Below are positions 1 to 6,811 of a DNA stretch of 17,208 nucleotides, one piece after another. The stretch spans positions 1-17,208 of the forward strand of contig CALCUD010000115.1 in the NCBI GenBank assembly GCA_937906775.1, read 5' to 3'. The DNA is from an uncultured Clostridia bacterium. Lineage in GTDB: Bacteria; Bacillota; Clostridia; Christensenellales; Aristaeellaceae. The translations under genes and the position numbers were made by a program. The notes below the pieces were generated by a model. That model was not told where the DNA came from. It was given only the letters and a program-made list of their open reading frames with translations, and ran no database searches. Positions within the stretch are counted from its first letter, which is position 1. Each line of letters begins with the position of its first letter.

Positions 1-755
1 ACTTCCTCTACCGTGTTGCCGTCGACGTACTCTCCCGCTTCCATGACGTGCAGGACGTTGTAGGTGTCGATAAACTGGCCTTCACGACGGTAGCGGCACA
101 TGCGCTCGCCGTCGCGGCCTACCACATAGGTGAAATTCTGATCTTTGTAATCCATGACACGGAACAGCTCCGCGAAAGTACTGACAGGGATATTGATGAT
201 GATGTGGGTGATCCTTGCTTTTCCCACGGAGATCTCTTCACTCAGTTTCTGAATGATGAATATGCTGTTGTCTTCCTCGCTCTGGTAACTCATCCGGGTT
301 ATGCAGACATCCCGGTCATTATTCAGGAAATCAATCTCGTCCCATCTGGATTTATGACCGTTCCCGGTATAGACCTTCAGATTGCTGTCAACCAGCATGA
401 TCACACCGTTCAGTTTTGTATTGCTCTGCAATTGCAGATAATACTGCAGCCATTCGGCTCTGTCCGCCAGCTGGCTTGCTTTTTCATAAAGCTCCGGATG
501 CTCCGCATTGTCGTAGTGCAGCAGTTTTTCCGCGGAGTCCATGGCCCCCCACGCGGTTTGTATCAGAATATCCAGGCTGTTCGCACTGGTCTGGGTGACT
601 GTGATCAGGCCCTGACTTCTTTCGGTATATAGCTGTTCGGAAATCCTCTTGTTATATGTGCTTACCAACCATGTTCCTGCAAACACAACGATCATGATGA
701 CCGCGATGGCGATCCAAAGCCTGGTTCGGCTGCCTTTGCTCCTCGTCTCTGTCAT
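1..755 (-). CDS. Cache-type membrane sensor protein, N-terminal part (cut by window edge)
   Basis: An uninterrupted frame runs from ATG at 755 off the left edge, giving 251 codons with no stop. The ATG is preceded by GAAGGAG at about 8-9 nt, which fixes the start. The protein begins with a basic tail (TETRSKGSRTR), one membrane segment at about residues 13-34, and then a long domain expected to lie outside the membrane. It contains helix-rich stretches (about 45-110) followed by beta-type segments such as KLNGVIMLVDSNLKVYTG and FTYVVGRDGERMCRYR. This is the usual N-terminal layout of double-Cache ligand sensors, which continue into a second membrane segment and a HAMP plus histidine kinase, GGDEF or chemotaxis output domain. 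The output domain lies outside the window, so the signalling type is unknown. Family assignment rests on architecture, not on a diagnostic motif. Confidence 0.75.
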   Translation of the reverse strand, partial: MTETRSKGSRTRLWIAIAVIMIVVFAGTWLVSTYNKRISEQLYTERSQGLITVTQTSANSLDILIQTAWGAMDSAEKLLHYDNAEHPELYEKASQLADRAEWLQYYLQLQSNTKLNGVIMLVDSNLKVYTGNGHKSRWDEIDFLNNDRDVCITRMSYQSEEDNSIFIIQKLSEEISVGKARITHIIINIPVSTFAELFRVMDYKDQNFTYVVGRDGERMCRYRREGQFIDTYNVLHVMEAGEYVDGNTVEE

Positions 756-1305
756 TGATCTGTTCTCCTTCGCCGCTCGACCCTATATCGAAGTTAAATG
801 ACGATTTGAAATAGACTAAACACTATATAACTATAGTCGGCAATATATGTTCACTTGAAGAAAACGTCCATTACCTGATTGATCTGTGTAATTGATGCTT
901 CTTGGATGTTTTCTGTTCCTTGCATATTTTCAACTTAATAAATACATAATAACAAATCTGAAAGTGACAGGCAAGGACAATATTACCAAAGAACGCTGCA
1001 GAAACGAAAAAAAGACAAAGATTGATCGTATTCCATCGTATGTTTTCCGATACAGAACGTATAGAAAAATTTAACAGTTGTATTTTCCAATCTGATATAT
1101 TTTTTAATATAATTTCCATTTGTATCCGGAGTGATCGTGATGACCTATTCCTGTATTCAATATCTACTCCAAGCTGACCAAGGAGCAGGAAATCAGCGAT
1201 GCCCTGAAGATGGCGGAATATATGGAGGCGGATACCCCGGATATGGGGACGCGAAAACACCCCCAAACGACAAAAAAAGAAGCGGTCTTTCAACCACTTC
1301 TTCTG
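756..1305. other. Largely non-coding intergenic region upstream of the sensor gene
   Basis: About 550 bases between the sensor start and the tRNA 3' end. The part from 780 to 1140 is AT-rich and shows stop codons or non-protein-like translations in all frames. Reading toward the sensor gene there are two TATAGT hexamers near 825-840 that could be -10 boxes, but no convincing -35 at 16-18 bp, so I do not call a promoter. The part from 1144 to about 1260 is richer in GC and holds the coding-like remnant listed separately. The tRNA terminator lies at 1272-1302. Confidence 0.6.
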
Positions 1306-1309
1306 TCTG
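1144..1309 (+). pseudogene. Possible gene remnant (coding-like fragment without a start)
   Basis: A frame on the plus strand after the TGA at 1141 translates to a stretch containing SKLTKEQEISDALKMAEYME and ADTPDMGTR, followed by low-quality sequence and a stop near 1309. The middle (about 1165-1250) has the codon use and amphipathic helix composition of a real protein, and its GC content is higher than that of the flanking AT-rich DNA. It has no start codon and no ribosome binding site, and it runs into the tRNA terminator. I read it as the end of a decayed gene. The parent family is not recognised. It could also be a chance open frame. Confidence 0.3.
1272..1302 (-). terminator. Intrinsic terminator of tRNA-Pro
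   Basis: On the minus strand, directly after the tRNA, a 10-bp stem AGAAGTGGT/ACCGCTTCT (extended by one A-T pair, with one G-U-type pair) closes a six-base loop TGAAAG. A run of seven T residues follows. This is a classical Rho-independent terminator for the tRNA transcript. Confidence 0.85.
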
Positions 1310-1379
1310 GGTGAGAAGATTCGAACTTCCGGCCTCTTGAACCCCATTCAAGCACGCTACCAAACTGCGCTACACCCAG
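1306..1379 (-). tRNA. tRNA-Pro (anticodon GGG)
   Basis: The 74-base minus-strand sequence folds as a cloverleaf. The acceptor stem is CTGGGTG/CACCCAG with discriminator A, followed by TA at positions 8-9 and a D arm GCGC...GCGTGC carrying the TTTGGTA loop. The anticodon stem CTTGA/TCAAG encloses loop ATGGGGT, giving anticodon GGG, and the T arm contains GTTCGAATC. GGG reads CCC and CCU proline codons. The 3' CCA is not encoded (the bases after the discriminator are CAG), so it must be added by the CCA enzyme. The gene has its own promoter and terminator and is therefore independent of the operon that ends upstream of it. Confidence 0.95.
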
Positions 1380-1409
1380 ATATTCGCGCGTCTCCCGCGA
1401 ACAGAGAAT

Positions 1410-1438
1410 ATACTATCATATCAGACGCGCAATGTCAA
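1410..1438 (-). promoter_or_regulatory. Sigma-A promoter of tRNA-Pro
   Basis: On the minus strand, -35 TTGACA (1433-1438, perfect consensus) and -10 TAGTAT (1410-1415) are separated by 17 bp. The -10 box lies 30 bases before the mature tRNA 5' end, which leaves a short leader. This is a strong housekeeping promoter, as expected for a stable RNA. Confidence 0.88.
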
Positions 1439-1446
1439 GCGTTTTT

Positions 1447-1470
1447 CCGGGAGATACAGAAATCTTCCGG
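1447..1470 (-). repeat. Inverted repeat after the last operon gene
   Basis: CCGGAAGAT and ATCTCCCGG (minus strand) form a 9-bp stem with one A-C mismatch and a six-base loop. It lies 6 bases beyond the stop codon of the last elongasome-operon gene. It is followed by AAAAACGC and not a T run, so it is not a standard intrinsic terminator. It may still protect or define the mRNA 3' end. It sits just upstream of the tRNA promoter. Confidence 0.4.
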
Positions 1471-1476
1471 GACGGT

Positions 1477-1788
1477 TTATTTGTTCTTCAGTTCCGCAAT
1501 CTCCTGTTCAAGAATCCCGATATCTCCCTGTAGTTTTTCCGCGTTTTCAAGCGCTTCGGAACGCGTCAGTTCCGCTTCGCGGAGCTGTTCATTGACCGTT
1601 TTCAGCTCAGCTTGCAGGGCTTCTTTTTCCGCGGCGATCTGTTCCCATGTGTTTCTGCTTTGTTCCAGCTCGGCAGTCTTTTCCCGGATCACGGCGGCGG
1701 AAGAAAAATAATTTTTCCCGAGAACGAACATAACGGATAGCGCGAAAACAATCGTGACGCAGAGGAGTGCTTTCATCCATTTACTCAT
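1477..1788 (-). CDS. Small bitopic coiled-coil membrane protein B
   Basis: 103 residues from ATG at 1788, chosen because GGAGGAGA lies 6-7 nt upstream. An in-frame ATG at 1836 has no ribosome binding site and lies deep inside the preceding gene. Residues 5-23 form one membrane helix after a short basic start (MSKWMK). Residues about 32-103 are an almost uninterrupted Glu/Lys/Leu coiled coil ending in ILEQEIAELKNK. The topology is presumably cytoplasmic N-terminus and outside coiled coil. It overlaps the preceding gene by 8 nt (ATGAGTAA), so translation is probably coupled. I do not recognise a named family. The shape matches FtsL/FtsB/DivIC-type partners of FtsW and PBP complexes. As the last gene after rodA it is probably an accessory part of the RodA-PBP2 complex, which is inference from context. 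Confidence 0.8.
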   Translation of the reverse strand: MSKWMKALLCVTIVFALSVMFVLGKNYFSSAAVIREKTAELEQSRNTWEQIAAEKEALQAELKTVNEQLREAELTRSEALENAEKLQGDIGILEQEIAELKNK

Positions 1789-2143
1789 GACTATTCTCCT
1801 CCATTTCCCCGGAAACGGGATTTTCCGCGGCTGCATCCTCCAGAGCCTGTTTTTCCGCTTTCAACGCTTTTTTCTGTGCTTTCAGCTCTTCCTTGACTTG
1901 TTCCGCGGCCTGCGATTCGGGCAGGATCTTTTCCAGCTGCGAGCGTATTTCAGGCAACTCCAGAACGACTTCATCATATTCGGCCTGTTGCTTGCGCTCC
2001 CGGCCGTAACTGGTTTCAAGGCTCAGATCAAGATCGGTCAATTGTGCGCACTGATTCGCAGCGGTAGGAACATACCAGACGATGAACAGAGCGAAGATCA
2101 GCATAACGACTGTGAACAGAACCGATAATAGGGAATGCTTCAT
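1781..2143 (-). CDS. Small bitopic coiled-coil membrane protein A
   Basis: 120 residues. The start at 2143 is preceded by GGAAGGAG at 7 nt and lies 23 nt after the rodA stop. Residues 5-25 form one membrane helix (LLSVLFTVVMLIFALFIVWY). Residues about 30-108 form a charged helical region with heptad-like Leu spacing, interrupted by prolines at 64 and 75 and strongest at about 78-105. A short acidic tail follows. It has no catalytic motif. It shares its layout with the next gene, which it overlaps by 8 nt, but sequence identity is not obvious outside coiled-coil composition. A role as a structural partner of RodA or PBP2, in the way FtsL/FtsB serve FtsW-FtsI, is inferred from position and shape only. 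Confidence 0.8.
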   Translation of the reverse strand: MKHSLLSVLFTVVMLIFALFIVWYVPTAANQCAQLTDLDLSLETSYGRERKQQAEYDEVVLELPEIRSQLEKILPESQAAEQVKEELKAQKKALKAEKQALEDAAAENPVSGEMEENSHE

Positions 2144-2166
2144 TGGCGTACTCCTTCCGTCTGAAC

Positions 2167-3390
2167 TCAGCGCTTCGTTTTGAACTGCTTATGGATCCGA
2201 TAGGGATTGTACAGCGTCTGCGGAGTATTGACCATATTGATCAGACCGCGGTTTTTGGTCACGTTCAGGACAAGACCGATACCGCCCATGTTGGTTACCA
2301 TGTTTGACCCGCCGTAGGACAGGAACGGCAGAGGAATCCCCGTTATGGGCATCAACCCGATCGTCATGGCGATATTTTCGAACACATGGAACAGAAGCAT
2401 ACCCATTACGCCGATAATGATCAGTCTGCCGAACTTATCCTGCGTATAGTATGCCAGATACAGCATCCGGAGCAGGATCAGAATGTACCAGATCAGCACC
2501 GTAACACAGCCGACAAAGCCCCATGTTTCACCGATCGTGGCGTAAATGAAGTCTGTCCAGTCAGCGGGCACATAGTTCAGCTGACTCATGGAACCGTCCA
2601 CAAACATCCCGTTGCCTGTCAGTCCGCCTGAACCGATCGTCATCTTTGACTGCGTCTGCTGATATGCGTCGGAGGAGGAATACAGTTCAGGATTCAGGAA
2701 TCCAGTGATCCGGGCAAGCCGGTAGTCTGTCGAGCCGGTCAGCACCATGATTCCGTACAGGCTTAGGATCAGCATGATCGCGATCGCAGACAGAATGCCG
2801 AGCATCTTCAGACTGCAGTTCGCGAAGTACATCATGACAGCGAAAAGAAAGATGATCACCAGCAGGGAACCTGTTTCACCCTGGATCAGAATAACCGCGC
2901 CGGGTATGATTACCGTCATGAAAACCCGGAAGAATGAGTGAATATCAGCCATGGGACGATCCTGGGCGGACAACTGCTTCGCCAGGATCAGGATCATGGA
3001 CAGTTTTGCGAATTCAGAGGGTTGAATGGTGTAACCCCAAATGACGTCCAGCCAGGCCTTCACGCCCTGCGCACGGTTGAACACGGTTACAACGGCGAGC
3101 AAAATAAACGCGGCCCAGTAGATCAGTTCCGCTCTGCGGCGGAAAAAATCAAAGGGAATCGCCATCAGAACGCCAACGACGAGCGGTGCGATCAGCAGGA
3201 AGAGACACTGCCGCATGGTGAAACTCGACTCAACCACGTGGTTCAGGAAAGAGGTATCTTTCGTGGAAGTTGTGGAATAGGTCGCCACACAGACCGCCAC
3301 CACTCCGAAAACCGCCATGGCGAACACGAGAAAGATCAGCACTCCGTCGACTTTTGCCCGCGAGCGTCCGTTTCCGTTATCAACGACCAT
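2167..3390 (-). CDS. rodA: Rod-shape-determining peptidoglycan glycosyltransferase RodA
   Basis: 407 residues with about ten membrane segments, a member of the SEDS family (FtsW/RodA/SpoVE). SEDS proteins polymerise lipid II into glycan strands at the outer face of the membrane. Visible hallmarks are QPSEFAK (123-129), QGETGS (170-175) in place of the usual Q-x-D-L-G-T, and WTDFIYATIGE with the Asp at 280 that corresponds to the proposed catalytic Asp. The signature GIPLPFLSYGGS lies at 351-362. The operon position next to PBP2 and mreBCD favours RodA over FtsW or SpoVE. The start ATG overlaps the end of minD by 11 nt. An AAGGAGG lies about 12 nt upstream inside minD, slightly far for optimal initiation, so coupling to minD translation is likely. 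Two small coiled-coil genes follow. Confidence 0.95.
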   Translation of the reverse strand: MVVDNGNGRSRAKVDGVLIFLVFAMAVFGVVAVCVATYSTTSTKDTSFLNHVVESSFTMRQCLFLLIAPLVVGVLMAIPFDFFRRRAELIYWAAFILLAVVTVFNRAQGVKAWLDVIWGYTIQPSEFAKLSMILILAKQLSAQDRPMADIHSFFRVFMTVIIPGAVILIQGETGSLLVIIFLFAVMMYFANCSLKMLGILSAIAIMLILSLYGIMVLTGSTDYRLARITGFLNPELYSSSDAYQQTQSKMTIGSGGLTGNGMFVDGSMSQLNYVPADWTDFIYATIGETWGFVGCVTVLIWYILILLRMLYLAYYTQDKFGRLIIIGVMGMLLFHVFENIAMTIGLMPITGIPLPFLSYGGSNMVTNMGGIGLVLNVTKNRGLINMVNTPQTLYNPYRIHKQFKTKR

Positions 3391-4198
3391 TCCGGATGGA
3401 GACCTCCTTCAATTTTCTGGGGAAATGACGACGGAAAAATCCGGTTTTCTTCTTTCCGTATTCAGGCAGCGGCGGGATGGCACCGGATATCCGTGACGCG
3501 ATCCGAAGCAGCGCCTCGCGGGCTTCACACTGATAATCCGCGACGAAAGCGTGGCGCAGCTGCGCCTGATAAACCGCGGGATCATCCGGAACCTCGCCGA
3601 GCAGGGGCAGGTCCAGGACCTCCGAAACGACCTGCGCCGAATACATCGTTCCTTCCTGAATGAGGTCCTGATTCAGCCGGTTGACGATCAGGCGGGGGCG
3701 GGGAAGCTTCTTTTGATCGATCAGCGCGCAGGTCCGTTCAGCGTCACGGATACAGAGATCGTCAGGTGTAACGACGATGACGGTCTCATCTGCTCCGGCG
3801 TTCAATGAATTCCGAAGTCCGCGCTCGATCCCGGCGGGACAGTCAATCAGGGTATAATCGCCCGTTTCCTTCAACGCGGATAAAATCTTTTCAAAACGCT
3901 TTGGTTCCAGCTCTCTGACGCGCGCGAACTGGGCGGCGGGAAGAAGCCGGAGCTGAGGAAGATCAAGCGAAGAAAGCAATGCCTGTTCCAGGAGACAGCT
4001 CTTTTTTGCAACATCAAGCACATCAAAAACGACCTGATTTTCCAGACCGAGGAGGGCGTCCTGAGAACGAAGACCGATATCTGTATCCACGATGGTCACT
4101 GTTTTTCCTGTTCGGGCCAGGATCAGACCGAGATTGGCAACAAGCGTGGATTTTCCGACGCCGCCTTTTCCGGAGGCAAACAGCCAGGTTTCAGACAT
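3380..4198 (-). CDS. minD: MinD-type septum-site ATPase, without MinC or MinE neighbours
   Basis: 272 residues of the ParA/MinD deviant Walker ATPase family. The Walker A motif GKGGVGKST (10-18) carries the signature Lys11. VDTDIGLRSQD (37-47) matches the MinD switch region, and IDCPAGIE (118-125) is the Walker B region typical of MinD and not of ParA or FlhG. IVNRL follows at 171-175. The C-terminal KKTGFFRRHFPRKLKEV (about 250-266) could be the amphipathic membrane-targeting helix. MinD binds the membrane as an ATP dimer and normally positions the MinC division inhibitor. The chosen start (MSETWLF) has AAAGGAG 11 nt upstream; the ATG at 4219 has none. It follows PBP2 by 33 nt and overlaps rodA by 11 nt. 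In many Clostridia this slot holds minC-minD-minE. Here neither partner is present nearby. Confidence 0.9.
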   Translation of the reverse strand: MSETWLFASGKGGVGKSTLVANLGLILARTGKTVTIVDTDIGLRSQDALLGLENQVVFDVLDVAKKSCLLEQALLSSLDLPQLRLLPAAQFARVRELEPKRFEKILSALKETGDYTLIDCPAGIERGLRNSLNAGADETVIVVTPDDLCIRDAERTCALIDQKKLPRPRLIVNRLNQDLIQEGTMYSAQVVSEVLDLPLLGEVPDDPAVYQAQLRHAFVADYQCEAREALLRIASRISGAIPPLPEYGKKKTGFFRRHFPRKLKEVSIRNGR

Positions 4199-4231
4199 GG
4201 GTGAAAACACTCCTTTCATATAGATCGCGGA

Positions 4232-6763
4232 TCAGGGGGCAAGAGAGTTACCGACGGGCAGGAACTCGTCCACGCTGCGCAGGACTTTCTGGCCCATATA
4301 CCATTCGATGAAATCACGGGGGGCCTTGGACGATTCAGAACCGGAGTATCCGTTCGGAATGAAACAGGCGATAGCGATCTCCGGATTTTCATAAGGCGCG
4401 AAACAAACGAACCACGCGTTGTTCTCCAGGTCAATGGAGGTAACCTGCGCCGTTCCTGTTTTCGCGGCGATCTGATCTGTATATTCCCAGTTTCGGAAAT
4501 ACTTGGCCGCAGTACCGGATTCATCGACCACGCCCTGCATTCCCTGACGGATCAGAGGAAGATACTCGTCAGAATGATCCAGACGGTGGATCAGCTTCGG
4601 TTCACGCTGGGAAAGGATCTCGCCGTCCGGGGAAGTGATCGAATCGATCAGGGAGACGTTGTAAAGATAACCGTTATTGGCTACGGTACACACATACCGC
4701 GCGACGGCGATCGGCGTCAGCACGGTAACGGACTGCCCGATCCCGGTAAGGATCGTCTGGCCGCCGCCCCATTTGATATCGTTCATGTAGTTGTACGCGT
4801 CGCCGATGACCGCCTGCAGATAGACCATCTCTTTGGTCATATTCAACTCTTCCATCAGAATGGTACGCATATTGGTGACCCATTCGCTTTCGTTATAGTT
4901 GACCGCCATGTCCATCAAACGCTTCGCGCAGACGCTGAGACGCTCATCGTCGTATTCGATGTTACGGCTCAGGCCGCAGTTCTTCAGATGCGTCTTGATG
5001 GAGTTGAAAACGATGATCGGGATGGAAGTGTCCTGATTCGCTTCATTGACAGCTTTGCTCGGATCGTACAGGGTGTTCTGGGACCCGACAACGCTCCGGA
5101 CTTCGCCGGGCAGGTCGATCCCTGTTTTGGAGGTGAGCCCGAACAGGGAGGAATAACGGTAAAGCCGTTCCTCTCCGAGACGGGAGGAAAGCTCATAGAA
5201 GAAGTAATTGCAGCTGTTTGTCAGCCCGTCGACGATCGTCTGGTTGGCGTGTTTATAGATATAATTCTTATTGATCCAGCACTTGGGCGCGGTTGAAAGG
5301 TCCTGATTATACTTTGTATAGTAACCGCCGTCGGAAATACGCTCGGTCGGAAGCAGCTCGCCCTCGCTCAGCGCGCCCATGCCGGTGACCATCTTGAAAA
5401 TGGATCCGGGTGTTCCGCGCGCGTGGATCCCGTAGTTCAGCAGCAGGTTCCGGCTGTCGCCCAGGATCGCCATAGCCTCCGGACCGGCAGCGACCAGCGC
5501 ATTCAGATCATAGGTGGGGTAATTCGCCATCGCCAGTACACGGCATTCCATATCCAGCACGATCAGACAGCCGTGTTCCGCCAGCGCGAGCGGATACTTT
5601 CCCCAATCCCGGTTGTGGATATCGACCTTGTTGGCTTCCAGCCAGCTGTCCTTCGCCAGATTGACTTCCTGCAGTTCGCGTGTGGAAGCCACGTTTTCGG
5701 CGATGCAGCGCTCCGCGACCTGCTGATATGCCGCGTTCAGGGTCAGCTTTACGTTATTGCCGTCCTGCGGAGCCGTGTAGGAGAGTTCACGGACGACCTT
5801 GCTCATCTGGTCGCGTTCCACGACACGGGCGCCTTTCCGGAGAGAGGAATTCTGAGTCAGCCAATCCTCCATGGAGCTTTCGATCCCGTCACGTCCGATG
5901 GTATCGTTATAATTGTAGCCCTTGGCCTGCAGCTGAAGCCACATGTTCCGGGAAGGAATGGCGCCCGTATATCCGATGATCTGCGCCGCGAGGGTGTTGC
6001 GGGGGTAAACCCGCTTCGTTCCGATCTCGACTTCCATCCCCGGGAGCATCATGCTCTTGGTTTCAATCTCGATGATCGTTTCGTAGGTGACATCCTTCGC
6101 GATGACGATCGGCTGGCTGTTGAAAATGTTCATCTGCATCTCGGAGTAGATCGCCATGATCTCAAGCATGGTCTCTTCATCCGTGATCGAATATTCCGTG
6201 TACTTATCTGCTTCTTCAATTTTGGCTCTTTCGACTTCCGCGACAGAGTTTGCAATATGATAACGGGTTTTCAGGGCATTGATACATTGCTCCGCTGTGC
6301 CGTATGTTTTCATTCTGGTCAGGTAGTTGTTGCTGCGCCACTGCTTCTCACGGGTGGCAAGAACAGATTCGGATACTCCGGATCCGAAATTGAATTCCCA
6401 TTCGCCGCTTTCCTCATTCCGCCGGATGACAAAAGTAAGTTCAGGCTTTCCGCCGTGAAGCTTGATGATATTCAATGTCTCAATAATGGACTTTGTATAT
6501 TCGGAATAGTCAGCGCGGGAATTGGTGGACGCGTCTTTGTAGAAAGTGACGTTGTAGATCTCCTGATCCGCAGCCATGATGATTGAGTCGGAGGTAACGA
6601 TGTTTCCGCGCTTTCCGCGGAGAGCAATGGTCTTTGTACGGGTGCTTTCCGCTTTTTCAGCGTAAACATCACTGTCTTTGAGCTGCAGGTTTACCAGACC
6701 GGAAACCAGCCACACAAACATCCCGAAGAGCGCGAGGATAAAGGCGAGATACCGCCAGCGCAA
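4232..6763 (-). CDS. mrdA: Penicillin-binding protein 2, class B transpeptidase of the elongasome
   Basis: 843 residues counted from TTG at 6763. An N-terminal membrane helix (about 4-25) is followed by the pedestal domain (about 40-330; RGKRGNIVTSD resembles the usual R-G-x-I-x-D-R-N) and the transpeptidase domain. Active-site motifs are S454-I-F-K457 (acylated Ser), S517-C-N519 and K768-T-G770. It cross-links side-wall peptidoglycan with RodA. It is longer than the roughly 600-700 residues usual for PBP2 because of a pedestal helical insertion (about 155-235) and an unusual insertion of about 90 residues (570-662) between SxN and KTG. The start is uncertain. The frame is open back to the mreD stop with no ATG or GTG. 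AAAGGAG at 6796-6802 best fits an ACG at 6787 (8 nt) or, less well, an ATC at 6793, which would add a basic tail (TKEKKKNP). TTG at 6763 has no ribosome binding site. Confidence 0.93.
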   Translation of the reverse strand: MRWRYLAFILALFGMFVWLVSGLVNLQLKDSDVYAEKAESTRTKTIALRGKRGNIVTSDSIIMAADQEIYNVTFYKDASTNSRADYSEYTKSIIETLNIIKLHGGKPELTFVIRRNEESGEWEFNFGSGVSESVLATREKQWRSNNYLTRMKTYGTAEQCINALKTRYHIANSVAEVERAKIEEADKYTEYSITDEETMLEIMAIYSEMQMNIFNSQPIVIAKDVTYETIIEIETKSMMLPGMEVEIGTKRVYPRNTLAAQIIGYTGAIPSRNMWLQLQAKGYNYNDTIGRDGIESSMEDWLTQNSSLRKGARVVERDQMSKVVRELSYTAPQDGNNVKLTLNAAYQQVAERCIAENVASTRELQEVNLAKDSWLEANKVDIHNRDWGKYPLALAEHGCLIVLDMECRVLAMANYPTYDLNALVAAGPEAMAILGDSRNLLLNYGIHARGTPGSIFKMVTGMGALSEGELLPTERISDGGYYTKYNQDLSTAPKCWINKNYIYKHANQTIVDGLTNSCNYFFYELSSRLGEERLYRYSSLFGLTSKTGIDLPGEVRSVVGSQNTLYDPSKAVNEANQDTSIPIIVFNSIKTHLKNCGLSRNIEYDDERLSVCAKRLMDMAVNYNESEWVTNMRTILMEELNMTKEMVYLQAVIGDAYNYMNDIKWGGGQTILTGIGQSVTVLTPIAVARYVCTVANNGYLYNVSLIDSITSPDGEILSQREPKLIHRLDHSDEYLPLIRQGMQGVVDESGTAAKYFRNWEYTDQIAAKTGTAQVTSIDLENNAWFVCFAPYENPEIAIACFIPNGYSGSESSKAPRDFIEWYMGQKVLRSVDEFLPVGNSLAP

Positions 6764-6811
6764 CGGGTTCTTTTTCTTTTCTTTCGTCGGGATCTCTCCT
6801 TTCTGTGTTGA

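Noticed and set aside
871..1347. Minus-strand frame of 158 codons covering the tRNA and the AT-rich gap
   Set aside because: It starts inside the tRNA and reads through the terminator, and the translation is Phe/Arg/Cys-rich and not protein-like.
1447..1470. Intrinsic terminator of the elongasome operon
   Set aside because: The hairpin is convincing but is followed by A residues and not a T run on the transcribed strand, so it is listed only as an inverted repeat.
5423..6586. Open frame of 387 codons on the plus strand opposite PBP2
   Set aside because: Antisense shadow of a verified transpeptidase gene; no family motifs.
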